Assembly: GCF_023100905.1 (NCBI RefSeq)
Contig: NZ_CP064686.1
Coordinates: forward strand, 2,294,001-2,358,000
Direction of reading: 5' to 3'
DNA length: 64,000 nt
Source of the DNA: Bradyrhizobium sp. 4
Lineage (GTDB): Bacteria; Pseudomonadota; Alphaproteobacteria; Rhizobiales; Xanthobacteraceae
A model generated the notes under the pieces. That model had not been told where the DNA came from. It was given only the letters and a program-made list of their open reading frames with translations, and made no database searches. Position numbers and translations under genes: made by a program. Numbering within the stretch: position 1 is the first letter of the stretch; each line of letters begins with the position of its first letter. Below, piece by piece: positions 16,923 through 24,335 of this stretch.

Positions 16923-17597
16923 ATGACCTCTTCAATCGCCACTGTTCCGGTGAATCCGGAAGGCGCAACGAAGATATTGGTGCTTGGAGCGACCGGTGCC
17001 ACCGGTCGCCTGATCGTCAACCAGGCGGTGGCGCGAGGCTACGACGTCACCGTGCTGGTGCGGTCCGCCGACAAGGCAAGTGACATCAGAGGGGCGAAGC
17101 TCATCGTCGGAGATGCCCGCGATGAAGCAGCCCTGCGCGAAGCCCTCAAAGGCCGTGACGCCGTGGTCAGCGCGCTGGGTACACCGGTAAGCCCGTTCCG
17201 CGAGGTGACGCTTCTCTCGACCGCGACGCGCGCGCTCGTGAGCGCGATGAAGGCCGAGCAGGTCTCTCGGCTGGTTTGCATCACGGGGATGGGCGCCGGC
17301 GACAGTGCCGGGCACGGCGGCTTTATCGCCGACAATGTGATCTTTCCGCTTCTCCTGAAGAAGGTGTACGCCGACAAGAACCGACAGGAAGCGATCGTCA
17401 GCGATAGCGGGCTGGACTGGGTCCTGGTTCGCCCCTCGATCCTGAACAACAAGCCCGGCCGCGGCTCGGTCCGGGCCCTGACGGATCTTTCGGGCTTCCA
17501 TGGCGGCAGCATTGCGCGCGAAGACGTTGCGACATTCGTGCTGGATCAAGTGCGCGCCGATACCTGGCTGCATCGGTCTCCGCTGATCACGTGGTGA
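16923..17597 (+). CDS. NAD(P)H-binding protein, NmrA/BVR-B-like SDR
   Basis: This 224-residue protein has the Rossmann motif LVLGATGATGRLIVNQAV after a short N-terminal extension. VSRLVCITGMGAGDSAG and WVLVRPSILNNKPGRGSVRA match the NAD(P)H-binding 13 (biliverdin-reductase-B-like) group. It probably reduces a small electrophile or flavin-type substrate in the cytoplasm. AAGGA precedes the ATG. Two NmrA-like reductases in tandem under one LysR regulator suggest a stress or quinone response unit. Confidence 0.85.
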   Translation: MTSSIATVPVNPEGATKILVLGATGATGRLIVNQAVARGYDVTVLVRSADKASDIRGAKLIVGDARDEAALREALKGRDAVVSALGTPVSPFREVTLLSTATRALVSAMKAEQVSRLVCITGMGAGDSAGHGGFIADNVIFPLLLKKVYADKNRQEAIVSDSGLDWVLVRPSILNNKPGRGSVRALTDLSGFHGGSIAREDVATFVLDQVRADTWLHRSPLITW

Positions 17598-17621
17598 TAC
17601 TTTGCATGGCGACACCCCTGA

Positions 17622-19367
17622 TCAGCGCGCGTGCAACATCGCAAGCAGGACCACGACGACGCAGGCGAGCGCCGCCGTGGTCAATTTCCAGAACATCAGC
17701 GGGCTGCGCTCCAAGAGCGGCGTGATCCGCGTGTCGAGATAGGCCGGATTGGGTGTGCGAAGCTCGAAGACGAATTCGGACAGATCCTCGTGCCGCTTGT
17801 AGGGGTCCGGATAGAGCGCACGTCTGAGCGCGCCGTCGACCCAGGCAGGCACGTTGCTGTCGTCGTCGGCCGGGCGGTATTTGAGCCTCCGCACGTCCGC
17901 CTTGCGCCGGATCCTGGCGATTTGGGTGCCATAGGGAAGCTTTCCCGTCAGCATCTGGTAACAGATCACGGCGAGTGAAAACATATCGGAGCGCGGCGAG
18001 CCGCCCTGCCCAAGAAAATATTCCGGCGCCGTGTACTGGACCGTTCCCAGAATTTCGTCTGCCTCGTCCTGTGGCGCGGCCTCCGCGACGCCTGCCACCT
18101 TCACCGATCCGAAGTCGATGATCTTCGCGGTGCCGGTCTTGTCGATCAGGATGTTGTCGGGCCTGAGGTCCTGATGCAGCATTTCCATGCGGTGGAAGGC
18201 GCGCAATCCTGCGGCGATTTGCTCGACCAGTCCGCGGACGGTTTCGAGATCGGGGCGTGGATTGTCCGTCATCCATTGCCGCAAGGTCTGACCTTCGACG
18301 AATTCAGTCGCGACGTAGAGGTAGCTGCGCCGTTTCGACTGCGACAACGGCTTCAGCACGTGCGGGCTATCGATCCGGCGCGCGATCCATTCCTCCATCA
18401 GGAAGCGCTTGAGGTATGCGGCATTGTCGCGCAGATCGATCGACGGGAGCTTCAGCGCGACCGGCTCCTCGGTCACCGCGTCGACGGCAAGGTAGATATG
18501 GCTGCGGCTGCTGGCGTGGATTTCGCGGACGATCCTGTAGCCGTCGAAGATCGCCCGCGGCTCCGGCAGCGGGGGAAGCGGCAGCTGGGAGGTCTGGTTG
18601 AAGATGCCGGCCGGCTCGCGCTGCGGCACCGCATCGACGCGGAGGATCTGGACCGTGATGTTGTCGTCGCTGCCGCGCCGATAGGCTTCCTCGACGATCG
18701 CCTTCGCCGCTCCGTCGAGCTCGGCTGCATGGTCGCTGAGCGCGCTGGTGACGAAACGCGCGTCGACGAATTCATAGGCGCCGTCGGTCGCCAGCAGGAA
18801 CGTGTCGCCAGTCTCGATCTCGAAACTCTGATAGTCGATCTCGAGCTGCGGATTGATGCCGAGCGCACGGCCGAGATAGGTCTGTTCCGAGGACACGATG
18901 ATCCGGTGATCGTCGGTCAGCTGCTCGAGCGCCTTGCCCGCTACGCGGTAGACGCGACAGTCGCCGACGTGGAAGATGTGCGCGGTGGTCGCCTTGATGA
19001 CCATGGCGCTCAGCGTGCAGACATAACCCTTGTCGCGGTCATAGGCATATTGGCTCTTGCGCGTCTGCGCGTGGAGCCAGGAATTGGTCGCGTCCAGCAC
19101 GCGGCGGGCGGAGGTCTTCACCGTCCAGGATTCCGACGTGCAGTAATAGTCCATCAGGAAGCTCTTGACCGCCGACTCGCTGGCGATCTGGCTCACCGTG
19201 CTGCTGGAGATGCCGTCGGCGAGGACGGCCGCAATACCCTTCAGGCTGAGCATCGGCTCGTCCGGAACGAGGACGCCGTGAAAATCCTGATTGATGGGCT
19301 TGCGACCCTTGTCGGAATGCTGGCCGACCGAGATCTGAAGTCCGCGGGTCATCGTCATCACCGGCAA
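17622..19367 (-). CDS. PP2C phosphatase-serine/threonine kinase fusion, membrane anchored
   Basis: The 581-residue protein joins a PP2C phosphatase (about 8-245: VLADGISS with Asp51, ATDGAYEF with Asp195, GSDDNITV at 232-239) to a Hanks-type kinase (about 275-535) and a C-terminal membrane helix (559-577). Kinase residues present are Lys306 (VALKLP), Asp400 and Asn405 in LHQDLRPDN, and Asp418 of DFG. Two deviations stand out: the glycine loop is degenerate (REIHASSRSHIYLA), and HRD reads HQD. The gene lies 46 bp after the formate/nitrite channel gene and is probably co-transcribed from its sigma-54 promoter. As I recall, similar fusions sit in nasA-nirB clusters of pseudomonads, so control of nitrate or nitrite transport is a reasonable inference. 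Confidence 0.9.
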   Translation of the reverse strand: MPVMTMTRGLQISVGQHSDKGRKPINQDFHGVLVPDEPMLSLKGIAAVLADGISSSTVSQIASESAVKSFLMDYYCTSESWTVKTSARRVLDATNSWLHAQTRKSQYAYDRDKGYVCTLSAMVIKATTAHIFHVGDCRVYRVAGKALEQLTDDHRIIVSSEQTYLGRALGINPQLEIDYQSFEIETGDTFLLATDGAYEFVDARFVTSALSDHAAELDGAAKAIVEEAYRRGSDDNITVQILRVDAVPQREPAGIFNQTSQLPLPPLPEPRAIFDGYRIVREIHASSRSHIYLAVDAVTEEPVALKLPSIDLRDNAAYLKRFLMEEWIARRIDSPHVLKPLSQSKRRSYLYVATEFVEGQTLRQWMTDNPRPDLETVRGLVEQIAAGLRAFHRMEMLHQDLRPDNILIDKTGTAKIIDFGSVKVAGVAEAAPQDEADEILGTVQYTAPEYFLGQGGSPRSDMFSLAVICYQMLTGKLPYGTQIARIRRKADVRRLKYRPADDDSNVPAWVDGALRRALYPDPYKRHEDLSEFVFELRTPNPAYLDTRITPLLERSPLMFWKLTTAALACVVVVLLAMLHAR

Positions 19368-19413
19368 AGGGGAGCCTCACCCTGATCGGGCGAGGCTCTC
19401 CTGTCGAGACGTA

Positions 19414-20253
19414 TCAGGCCGCGACGCGGGGCGAGGTGGCCTTGCCGGCCTGGCGCTTCGGCTTGGTCATGACGTGCGTGGTGTAGAGGGTCATGCCGGT
19501 GAAGGCGAGGCCACCGACGAGGTTGCCGAGCACGGTCGGGATCTCGTTCCAGATCAGATAGTCCATGATCGAGAACTTCGCGTGCAGCATCAGGCCGGAG
19601 GGGAACAGGAACATGTTCACGACGGAATGCTCGAATACCATGTAGAAGAACACCAGGATCGGCATCCACATCGCGATGACCTTGCCGGGGACGGAGGTCG
19701 AGATCATGGCGCCGACCACGCCGGTCGAGACCATCCAGTTGCAGAGCATCCCGCGCAGGAACAGCGTCGCCATGCCGGCCGCGCCATGCGCGGCGTAGCC
19801 CAGCGTTCGGCCTTCGCCGATGTTACCGATGGCGGCGCCGACCTTGTCGGGATCCTGCGTGAAGCCGAAGGTCGTGACGAAGGCCATCATGAAGGCCACG
19901 GTGAAGGCGCCAGCGAAATTGCCAACGAAGACGAGGCCCCAGTTACGCAGCACGCCGCCGAAGGTGACGCCAGGGCGCTTGTCGATCAGGGCGAGCGGGG
20001 AGAGCACGAACACGCCGGTCAGGAGGTCGAAGCCCAGCAGATACAGCATGACGAAGCCGACCGGGAACAGCAGCGCGCCGACCAGCGGCTGCCCCGTGTT
20101 CACGTTGATCGTGACGGCGAACCATGCCGCGAGCGCCAGGATGGCGCCGGCCATGTAGGCCCGGATGATAGTATCCCGGGTGGACATGAAGACTTTGGAC
20201 TCGCCCGCATCCACCATCTTGGTGACGAATTCCGAAGGCGCGAGATACGACAT
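19414..20253 (-). CDS. formate/nitrite transporter family channel (FocA/NirC type)
   Basis: This 279-residue protein has six membrane helices arranged as an inverted repeat. The central-pore signature MVFEHSVVNMFLFPSG contains the conserved His, and the first half has LLGFDLLTGVFVLSP. Proteins of this family form pentameric channels for formate, nitrite or related monovalent anions. Given the adjacent nitrate assimilation genes, nitrite is the likelier cargo. AAGGA eight bases before the ATG at 20253 fixes the start, although the frame is open to 20619. A sigma-54 promoter lies 234 bp upstream on this strand. Confidence 0.9.
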   Translation of the reverse strand: MSYLAPSEFVTKMVDAGESKVFMSTRDTIIRAYMAGAILALAAWFAVTINVNTGQPLVGALLFPVGFVMLYLLGFDLLTGVFVLSPLALIDKRPGVTFGGVLRNWGLVFVGNFAGAFTVAFMMAFVTTFGFTQDPDKVGAAIGNIGEGRTLGYAAHGAAGMATLFLRGMLCNWMVSTGVVGAMISTSVPGKVIAMWMPILVFFYMVFEHSVVNMFLFPSGLMLHAKFSIMDYLIWNEIPTVLGNLVGGLAFTGMTLYTTHVMTKPKRQAGKATSPRVAA

Positions 20254-20462
20254 CGATGGTTCCTTTTGCTTCGTAAGAGAGATCGAGACGCCCTGAGTGC
20301 GCCGCTGAAAGTTATTGGCCGTGCGGGGTGTCTGCCGCGCGTGGGCCGGGGAGGTTTGGAAGCCTTGGGATTGCGTCACGACGACCGAGTCGAGGAGGGC
20401 CGCGAAGCAGTTGAGCTCCCGGGATGCAGCCGCCAGCGCCTGCATCAATGCGGCAAGCCGCA

Positions 20463-20474
20463 GTCTTCGTTGAC
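20463..20474 (-). promoter_or_regulatory. A1/G4 hexaloop hairpin at the 5' end of the FNT transcript
   Basis: On the minus strand GTC-AACGAA-GAC forms a small hairpin whose six-base loop has A at position 1 and G at position 4. It begins 26 bases after the GG of the -24 element, the same offset as in the nrtA and narK leaders. The stem is only three pairs, so it is the weakest of the three. Confidence 0.45.
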
Positions 20475-20486
20475 GTAAATGGAGAA

Positions 20487-20501
20487 GCAAGTTGCGTGCC
20501 G
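20487..20501 (-). promoter_or_regulatory. sigma-54 promoter for the FNT-kinase unit
   Basis: The minus strand reads CGGCACG-CAAC-TTGC, matching the consensus TGGCACG-N4-TTGC at all but the first base, with GG and GC exactly 12 bases apart. Transcription should start near 20475. Confidence 0.65.
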
Positions 20502-20595
20502 TGTACAAGGCTCCTAAAAAGAAAGTAATATCAATTAGATAGATCTTGGACTGCATCGGCTTTTGCGCTTGATGCGGCCTTTTGCTTGAGCTGTT

Positions 20596-20610
20596 GCACA
20601 ACTGTTGTGC
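20596..20610. promoter_or_regulatory. NtrC-like enhancer site
   Basis: GCACAAC-T-GTTGTGC is a perfect dyad and fits GCAC-N7-GTGC, the half-site spacing of NtrC binding sites. It lies about 96-125 bp from both divergent sigma-54 elements, a suitable enhancer position for each. Confidence 0.55.
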
Positions 20611-20653
20611 GCCGCACAATTATTGGGCAAGCCGCAAATTTCGCGAGCGGAAC
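20605..20653 (+). promoter_or_regulatory. 49-bp upstream module shared with the narK promoter
   Basis: The module begins with the palindrome TTGTGCG-C-CGCACAA (20605-20619) and continues with ATTG, CGCAAA, TTT and GCG blocks. It aligns without gaps to 24055-24103, with about three quarters of the bases identical. Both copies start exactly 117 bp before the sigma-54 element. The binding factor is not identified; NtrC is one candidate. Confidence 0.65.
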
Positions 20654-20721
20654 GGGCCTGCGACAGACTGGCGCGTCCCCAATAACACACTGATATCGGG
20701 TTGCTTTCTGCGTTGTGACGC

Positions 20722-20737
20722 TTGGCACGAAGCTTGA
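20722..20737 (+). promoter_or_regulatory. sigma-54 promoter of nrtABC
   Basis: TTGGCACG-AAGC-TTGA matches TGGCACG-N4-TTGC except at the last base, with a 12-base GG to GA spacing. Predicted transcription start is near 20748, giving a leader of about 174 bases. Confidence 0.7.
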
Positions 20738-20750
20738 ATAGTTCCAGGCC

Positions 20751-20768
20751 GACGCCATTGAAGCCGTC
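20751..20768 (+). promoter_or_regulatory. A1/G4 hexaloop hairpin at the 5' end of the nrtA leader
   Basis: GACGCC-ATTGAA-GCCGTC forms a six-pair stem with one C/C mismatch below the loop. The hexaloop has A at 1 and G at 4, as required by ANTAR-domain antiterminators (known for NasR and NasT). The narK leader has the same stem design at the same offset. Confidence 0.6.
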
Positions 20769-20804
20769 CCGCGAGACTTCTCATCCGAATTGCCGACGCC
20801 ACCA

Positions 20805-20822
20805 GACGGGGGTCTCCCCGTC
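20805..20822 (+). promoter_or_regulatory. strong hairpin inside the nrtA leader
   Basis: GACGGGG-GTCT-CCCCGTC is a perfect 7-bp stem midway along the leader. It could be the attenuating structure, but no T-run follows. Confidence 0.45.
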
Positions 20823-20892
20823 GCGCGTTCGCATGCGCTGCTTCAGGCGTCGCCGGACGGACGGGCTGCTCGTGTGCACTGACGCAATCATT

Positions 20893-20908
20893 CTGCAACG
20901 ACGCAAAG
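20893..20908 (+). promoter_or_regulatory. second hexaloop hairpin next to the nrtA ribosome-binding site
   Basis: CTGC-AACGAC-GCAAAG has TGC/GCA closing the loop AACGAC (A1, G4). The narK leader contains the identical CTGC-AACGAC-GCA. Here it directly abuts the AAAGGA ribosome-binding site, so it may also influence translation. Confidence 0.5.
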
Positions 20909-20921
20909 GACGATACCGCCT

Positions 20922-22241
20922 ATGACCAAGCGCACCCGCCGGCCGTCGGACACTGGCCTCAGCCGCCGTCAATTGTTGAAGGCCGCCGGCTCGACCGCCG
21001 CCCTCTTGGCCGCTGTAAAACTGAATTTCCCCGCCGGCGCCTTCGCGCAGGACGCAGGCCCCGAGGTCAAGGGCGCCAAGCTCGGCTTCATCGCGCTGAG
21101 CGATGCCGGCCCCTTGTTCGTCGCCAAGGACAAGGGCCTGTTCGCCAAATACGGCATGCCGGACACCGACGTGCAGAAGCAGGCCTCCTGGGGCACCACG
21201 CGGGACAATCTCGTGCTCGGCTCAGAAGGCAACGGCATCGACGGTGCGCACATCCTGACCCCGATGCCGTACCTGATCTCGGCGGGCAAGGTGACGCAGA
21301 ACAACCAGCCGACGCCGATGTACATCCTGGCGCGGCTCAATCTCGATAGCCAGTGCATCTCCGTCGCCAACGAATATGCCGACCTGAAGCTCGGCGTCGA
21401 CGCCACGCCCTTCAAGGCGGCGCTCGAGAAGAAGAAGGCCTCGGGCAAGGCCGTGAAGGCCGCGATGACCTTCCCCGGCGGCACCCATGACCTCTGGATC
21501 CGCTACTGGCTTGCTGCCGGCGGCATCGATCCGGACAAGGACATCGAGACCATCGTGGTGCCGCCGGCGCAGATGGTGGCCAACATGAAGGTCGGCACGA
21601 TGGACTGCTTCTGCGTCGGCGAGCCCTGGAACCTGCAGCTGATCCACCAGAACATCGGCTACACCGCGATCACGACCGGCGAGCTCTGGAACAAGCACCC
21701 GGAAAAATCCTTCGGCATGCGCGCCGCCTTCGTCGACAAATATCCGAAGGCCGCGAAGGCGCTGCTGATGGCGGTGATGGAAGCGCAGCAGTGGTCGGAC
21801 AAGGCCGAGAACAAGGCCGAGCTCGCCGCCATCATGGGCAAGCGGCAGTGGATGAACTGCCCGGTCGAAGACGTGCTCGACCGCACCGCCGGCAAGTTCG
21901 ACTACGGCCTTCCCGGCAAGGTGGTCGAGAATTCGCCGCACATCATGAAGTACTGGCGCGACTTCGCCTCTTATCCTTTCCAGAGCCACGACCTCTGGTT
22001 CCTCACCGAGGACATTCGCTGGGGCAAGTACGAGGCGAATTTCGACACCAAGGCGCTGATCGCCAAGGTCAACCGCGAAGATATGTGGCGCGACGCGGCC
22101 AAGACGCTCGGCATCGCAAGCGCGGAGATCCCGACCTCCACCTCGCGCGGCAAGGAGACCTTCTTCGACGGCAAGGTGTTCGATCCGGAAAATCCGGCTG
22201 CCTATCTGAAGTCGCTCGCGATCAAGCGCGTCGAAGTCTGA
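20922..22241 (+). CDS. nrtA: nitrate ABC transporter substrate-binding protein
   Basis: This 439-residue periplasmic protein has a twin-arginine signal (SRRQLLKAAGSTAALLAAVK, cleavage near FAQ). It belongs to the NrtA/CmpA family: VKGAKLGFIALSDAGPLFVA at the start of the mature chain, TFPGGTHDLWIRYWLAAGGI and VGTMDCFCVGEPWNLQLIHQ in the ligand domain. It binds nitrate (possibly nitrite) and feeds NrtBC. It is first of nrtABC, a 61-bp gap precedes nrtB, and it follows a sigma-54 promoter and structured leader. The rhizobial order nrtA-nrtB-nrtC-narK supports nitrate as the substrate rather than bicarbonate. Confidence 0.93.
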   Translation: MTKRTRRPSDTGLSRRQLLKAAGSTAALLAAVKLNFPAGAFAQDAGPEVKGAKLGFIALSDAGPLFVAKDKGLFAKYGMPDTDVQKQASWGTTRDNLVLGSEGNGIDGAHILTPMPYLISAGKVTQNNQPTPMYILARLNLDSQCISVANEYADLKLGVDATPFKAALEKKKASGKAVKAAMTFPGGTHDLWIRYWLAAGGIDPDKDIETIVVPPAQMVANMKVGTMDCFCVGEPWNLQLIHQNIGYTAITTGELWNKHPEKSFGMRAAFVDKYPKAAKALLMAVMEAQQWSDKAENKAELAAIMGKRQWMNCPVEDVLDRTAGKFDYGLPGKVVENSPHIMKYWRDFASYPFQSHDLWFLTEDIRWGKYEANFDTKALIAKVNREDMWRDAAKTLGIASAEIPTSTSRGKETFFDGKVFDPENPAAYLKSLAIKRVEV

Positions 22242-22301
22242 TGGAGCCAGCGGCCGCCTCCGGGCGGCCGCATCGCCTTTTGCAGCCGGAGAGATATTGC
22301 C

Positions 22302-23198
22302 ATGAACATGCCCGCCACGAAGATCGAGGTTGAGACCGCGAAGCCCGCGAGCGCTGCCGCGCCGGTCGTCGCGATGACACCGAAGCGGCCACCGCGTTCG
22401 GAGACTTACGCGCGGATGGCGCGGGAGACCGCCGTGCGCGTGATCCCGCCGCTGGTCGTGATCGCGCTCTTGCTTCTGGTGTGGGAGTTGGTCTGCCGCC
22501 GCGCCGGCTCGGCACTGCCGCCGCCGTCGAAGGTGTTCAAGGACACGAAGGAGCTGATCCTCGATCCGTTCTTCGATCATGGCGGCATCGACAAGGGGCT
22601 GTTCTGGCACCTGTCCGCCAGCCTCCAGCGCGTTGCCTTCGGCTATTCGCTCTCGGCGATTGCCGGCATCGCGCTCGGCGTGCTGGTCGGGCAGTCGGTC
22701 TGGGCGATGCGTGGGCTCGATCCGCTGTTCCAGGTCTTGCGCACGATTCCGCCGCTCGCCTGGCTGCCGCTGTCGCTCGCCGCGTTCCGCGACGGCCAGC
22801 CCTCGGCGATCTTCGTCATCTTCATCACCTCGATCTGGCCGATCATCATCAACACCGCGGTGGGCATCCGCAACATCCCGCAGGATTATCGCAACGTCGC
22901 CGCGGTGGTGCAGCTCAACCCGCTCGAATTCTTCGCCAAGATCATGATTCCGGCCGCCGCGCCCTACATCTTCACGGGGCTTCGCATCGGCATCGGTCTG
23001 TCCTGGCTCGCCATCGTAGCGGCCGAGATGCTGATCGGCGGCGTCGGCATCGGCTTCTTCATCTGGGACGCCTGGAATTCCTCGCATATCAGCGAGATCA
23101 TCCTGGCACTGTTCTATGTCGGCATCATCGGCTTCGTGCTCGACCGCCTGATCGCGGGCGCCGGCAAGATCGTCACCCGCGGCACCGCGCTGAACTAA
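22302..23198 (+). CDS. nrtB: nitrate ABC transporter permease
   Basis: This 298-residue inner-membrane protein has six predicted helices after a cytoplasmic, Ala/Pro-rich N-terminus of about 50 residues. The permease loop that contacts the ATPase is visible as EFFAKIMIPAAAPYIFTGLR (EAA-type motif). GGAGAG lies eight bases before the ATG. It pairs with NrtC to move nitrate delivered by NrtA, and it is separated from nrtC by only 11 bp. Confidence 0.92.
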   Translation: MNMPATKIEVETAKPASAAAPVVAMTPKRPPRSETYARMARETAVRVIPPLVVIALLLLVWELVCRRAGSALPPPSKVFKDTKELILDPFFDHGGIDKGLFWHLSASLQRVAFGYSLSAIAGIALGVLVGQSVWAMRGLDPLFQVLRTIPPLAWLPLSLAAFRDGQPSAIFVIFITSIWPIIINTAVGIRNIPQDYRNVAAVVQLNPLEFFAKIMIPAAAPYIFTGLRIGIGLSWLAIVAAEMLIGGVGIGFFIWDAWNSSHISEIILALFYVGIIGFVLDRLIAGAGKIVTRGTALN

Positions 23199-23209
23199 GG
23201 GACAAGCAC

Positions 23210-24004
23210 ATGACCGCTTATTTGAAGCTCGATCACATCGACAAGATTTTTACCCGCGGCGCAGCCTCCACGGAGGTGCTGAAGGATATCAATCTCACTA
23301 TCGAGAAGGGCGAATACGTCTCGATCATCGGCCATTCCGGTTGCGGCAAGTCGACCCTGCTCAACATCATCGCAGGCCTGACCAACGCCACCACCGGCGG
23401 CGTGCTGCTCGAGAACCGCGAGGTGAACTCGCCGGGACCCGACCGTGCGGTGGTGTTCCAGAACCACAGCCTGTTGCCGTGGCTGACCGTGTATGAGAAC
23501 GTCAGGCTCGGCGTCGACAAGGTCTTCGCCAAGACCAAGAAGCGCGCCGAACGCGACGCCTGGGTCATGCACAATCTCAACCTCGTGCAGATGGCTCATG
23601 CCAAGGACAAGCGTCCCTCGGAGATCTCCGGCGGCATGAAGCAGCGCGTCGGCATTGCCCGCGCGCTTGCCATGGAGCCGAAAGTGTTGCTGCTCGACGA
23701 GCCTTTCGGCGCGCTCGACGCACTGACCCGCGCGCATTTGCAGGATTCGGTGATGGCGCTGCATCAGAAGCTCGGCAACACCATCTTGATGATCACCCAC
23801 GACGTCGACGAGGCGGTGCTGCTGTCCGATCGCATCGTCATGATGACGAACGGGCCGAGCGCGCGCATCGGCGAGGTGCTGGAGGTGCCGCTGGCGCGCC
23901 CGCGCAAGCGGCTCGAGCTCGCGACCAACGCCACTTACCTGAAGTGCCGGCAGCGCGTGCTCGAATTCCTCTATGAGCGTCATCGTTTCGTCGAAGCCGC
24001 GTAA
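23210..24004 (+). CDS. nrtC: nitrate ABC transporter ATP-binding protein
   Basis: The 264 residues contain Walker A GHSGCGKST, the signature SGGMKQRVGIARAL, Walker B VLLLDEPFGALD and the switch His in MITHDVDEAV. It has the length of a single ATPase domain, like cyanobacterial NrtD, without the extra NrtA-like domain of cyanobacterial NrtC, so the pump probably uses a homodimer. GGGACAAGC precedes the ATG. It ends nrtABC; 331 bp of control sequence separates it from narK. Confidence 0.92.
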   Translation: MTAYLKLDHIDKIFTRGAASTEVLKDINLTIEKGEYVSIIGHSGCGKSTLLNIIAGLTNATTGGVLLENREVNSPGPDRAVVFQNHSLLPWLTVYENVRLGVDKVFAKTKKRAERDAWVMHNLNLVQMAHAKDKRPSEISGGMKQRVGIARALAMEPKVLLLDEPFGALDALTRAHLQDSVMALHQKLGNTILMITHDVDEAVLLSDRIVMMTNGPSARIGEVLEVPLARPRKRLELATNATYLKCRQRVLEFLYERHRFVEAA

Positions 24005-24046
24005 ACGCGCAGGTGCTCACGCAACGCCTATTTTTGAATCATCAAG

Positions 24047-24077
24047 CTCAATCCTTGTGCGCCGCACAGGGATTGAG
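24047..24077. promoter_or_regulatory. 31-bp near-perfect palindrome upstream of narK
   Basis: The arms CTCAATCCTTGTGCG and CGCACAGGGATTGAG meet around a single C with one mismatch (G-U in RNA). The inner part TTGTGCG-C-CGCACA is the same core as at 20605. The position, 95-125 bp before the promoter, suits an enhancer site; the sequence could also end the nrtABC transcript. Confidence 0.6.
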
Positions 24078-24103
24078 CGAATCGCAAAATTTGCGTGCGA
24101 AAT
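24055..24103 (+). promoter_or_regulatory. 49-bp upstream module shared with the nrtA promoter
   Basis: This is the second copy of the module at 20605-20653, aligned without gaps and with the same 117-bp distance to the sigma-54 element. Conserved blocks are the palindrome core, ATTG, CGCAAA, TTT and GCG. Confidence 0.65.
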
Positions 24104-24171
24104 AGTCTTGCAAAAATTCGGAGCACTTCGAACAAGCTTCTGAATTTCCTGCGTTTCCGGAATGCGCGCAG

Positions 24172-24187
24172 TTGGCACGGAAATTGA
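24172..24187 (+). promoter_or_regulatory. sigma-54 promoter of narK-bjgb-flp-nasC
   Basis: TTGGCACG-GAAA-TTGA matches the -24/-12 consensus except for the final base, with the required 12-base spacing. It is nearly the same as the nrtA element. Predicted transcription start is near 24198. Confidence 0.7.
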
Positions 24188-24199
24188 AACACCAACTGC

Positions 24200-24217
24200 G
24201 ACGCCAACGACGACGTC
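24200..24217 (+). promoter_or_regulatory. A1/G4 hexaloop hairpin at the 5' end of the narK leader
   Basis: GACGCC-AACGAC-GACGTC forms the same six-pair stem with one mismatch as in the nrtA leader. The loop AACGAC has A at 1 and G at 4. It begins about two bases after the predicted transcript start. Confidence 0.6.
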
Positions 24218-24260
24218 CCTCAACATCATCAATCAGCATCGTAACTCGCCACCGGGGTGA

Positions 24261-24310
24261 AGCCTCGGAGCGCGCCTCCGTGGCCGGAGGCAGAGCCTGC
24301 AACGACGCAG
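24261..24310 (+). promoter_or_regulatory. competing hairpins and second hexaloop in the narK leader
   Basis: GCCTCCG-TGGC-CGGAGGC (24274-24291) is a perfect 7-bp hairpin. Its left arm can instead pair with CGGAG at 24266-24270, giving mutually exclusive folds. CTGC-AACGAC-GCAG (24297-24310) follows, with the same A1/G4 loop as in nrtA. The arrangement suits an antitermination switch, but no T-run is present. Confidence 0.5.
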
Positions 24311-24335
24311 CGGTGAGCCTGGAAGGGATTTTGCA

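Larger units (their letters stand above)
20254..20921. other. 668-bp divergent control region between the FNT gene and nrtA
   Basis: No gene is supported here. The stretch contains, from left to right, the 5' leader of the leftward transcript with a TGCGGC-TT-GCCGCA hairpin, a leftward sigma-54 element, two overlapping palindromes (20596-20619), a 49-bp module shared with the narK promoter, a rightward sigma-54 element and the structured nrtA leader. Individual elements are listed separately. Confidence 0.8.
24005..24335. other. 331-bp control region between nrtC and narK
   Basis: No gene is supported. The region holds a 31-bp palindrome, the 49-bp module shared with the nrtA promoter, a sigma-54 element, and a leader of about 138 bases with hexaloop hairpins, all listed separately. 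It makes narK-bjgb-flp-nasC a unit with its own promoter. Confidence 0.8.

Noticed and set aside
21222..23087. A 621-codon open frame on the minus strand
   Set aside because: Antisense to nrtA and nrtB, with low-complexity composition and no motif.
24005..24335. A classical GCAC-N7-GTGC NtrC site before narK
   Set aside because: I looked for one and found only the reversed palindrome TTGTGCGCCGCACA. NtrC control of narK therefore rests on the shared module and the sigma-54 element.
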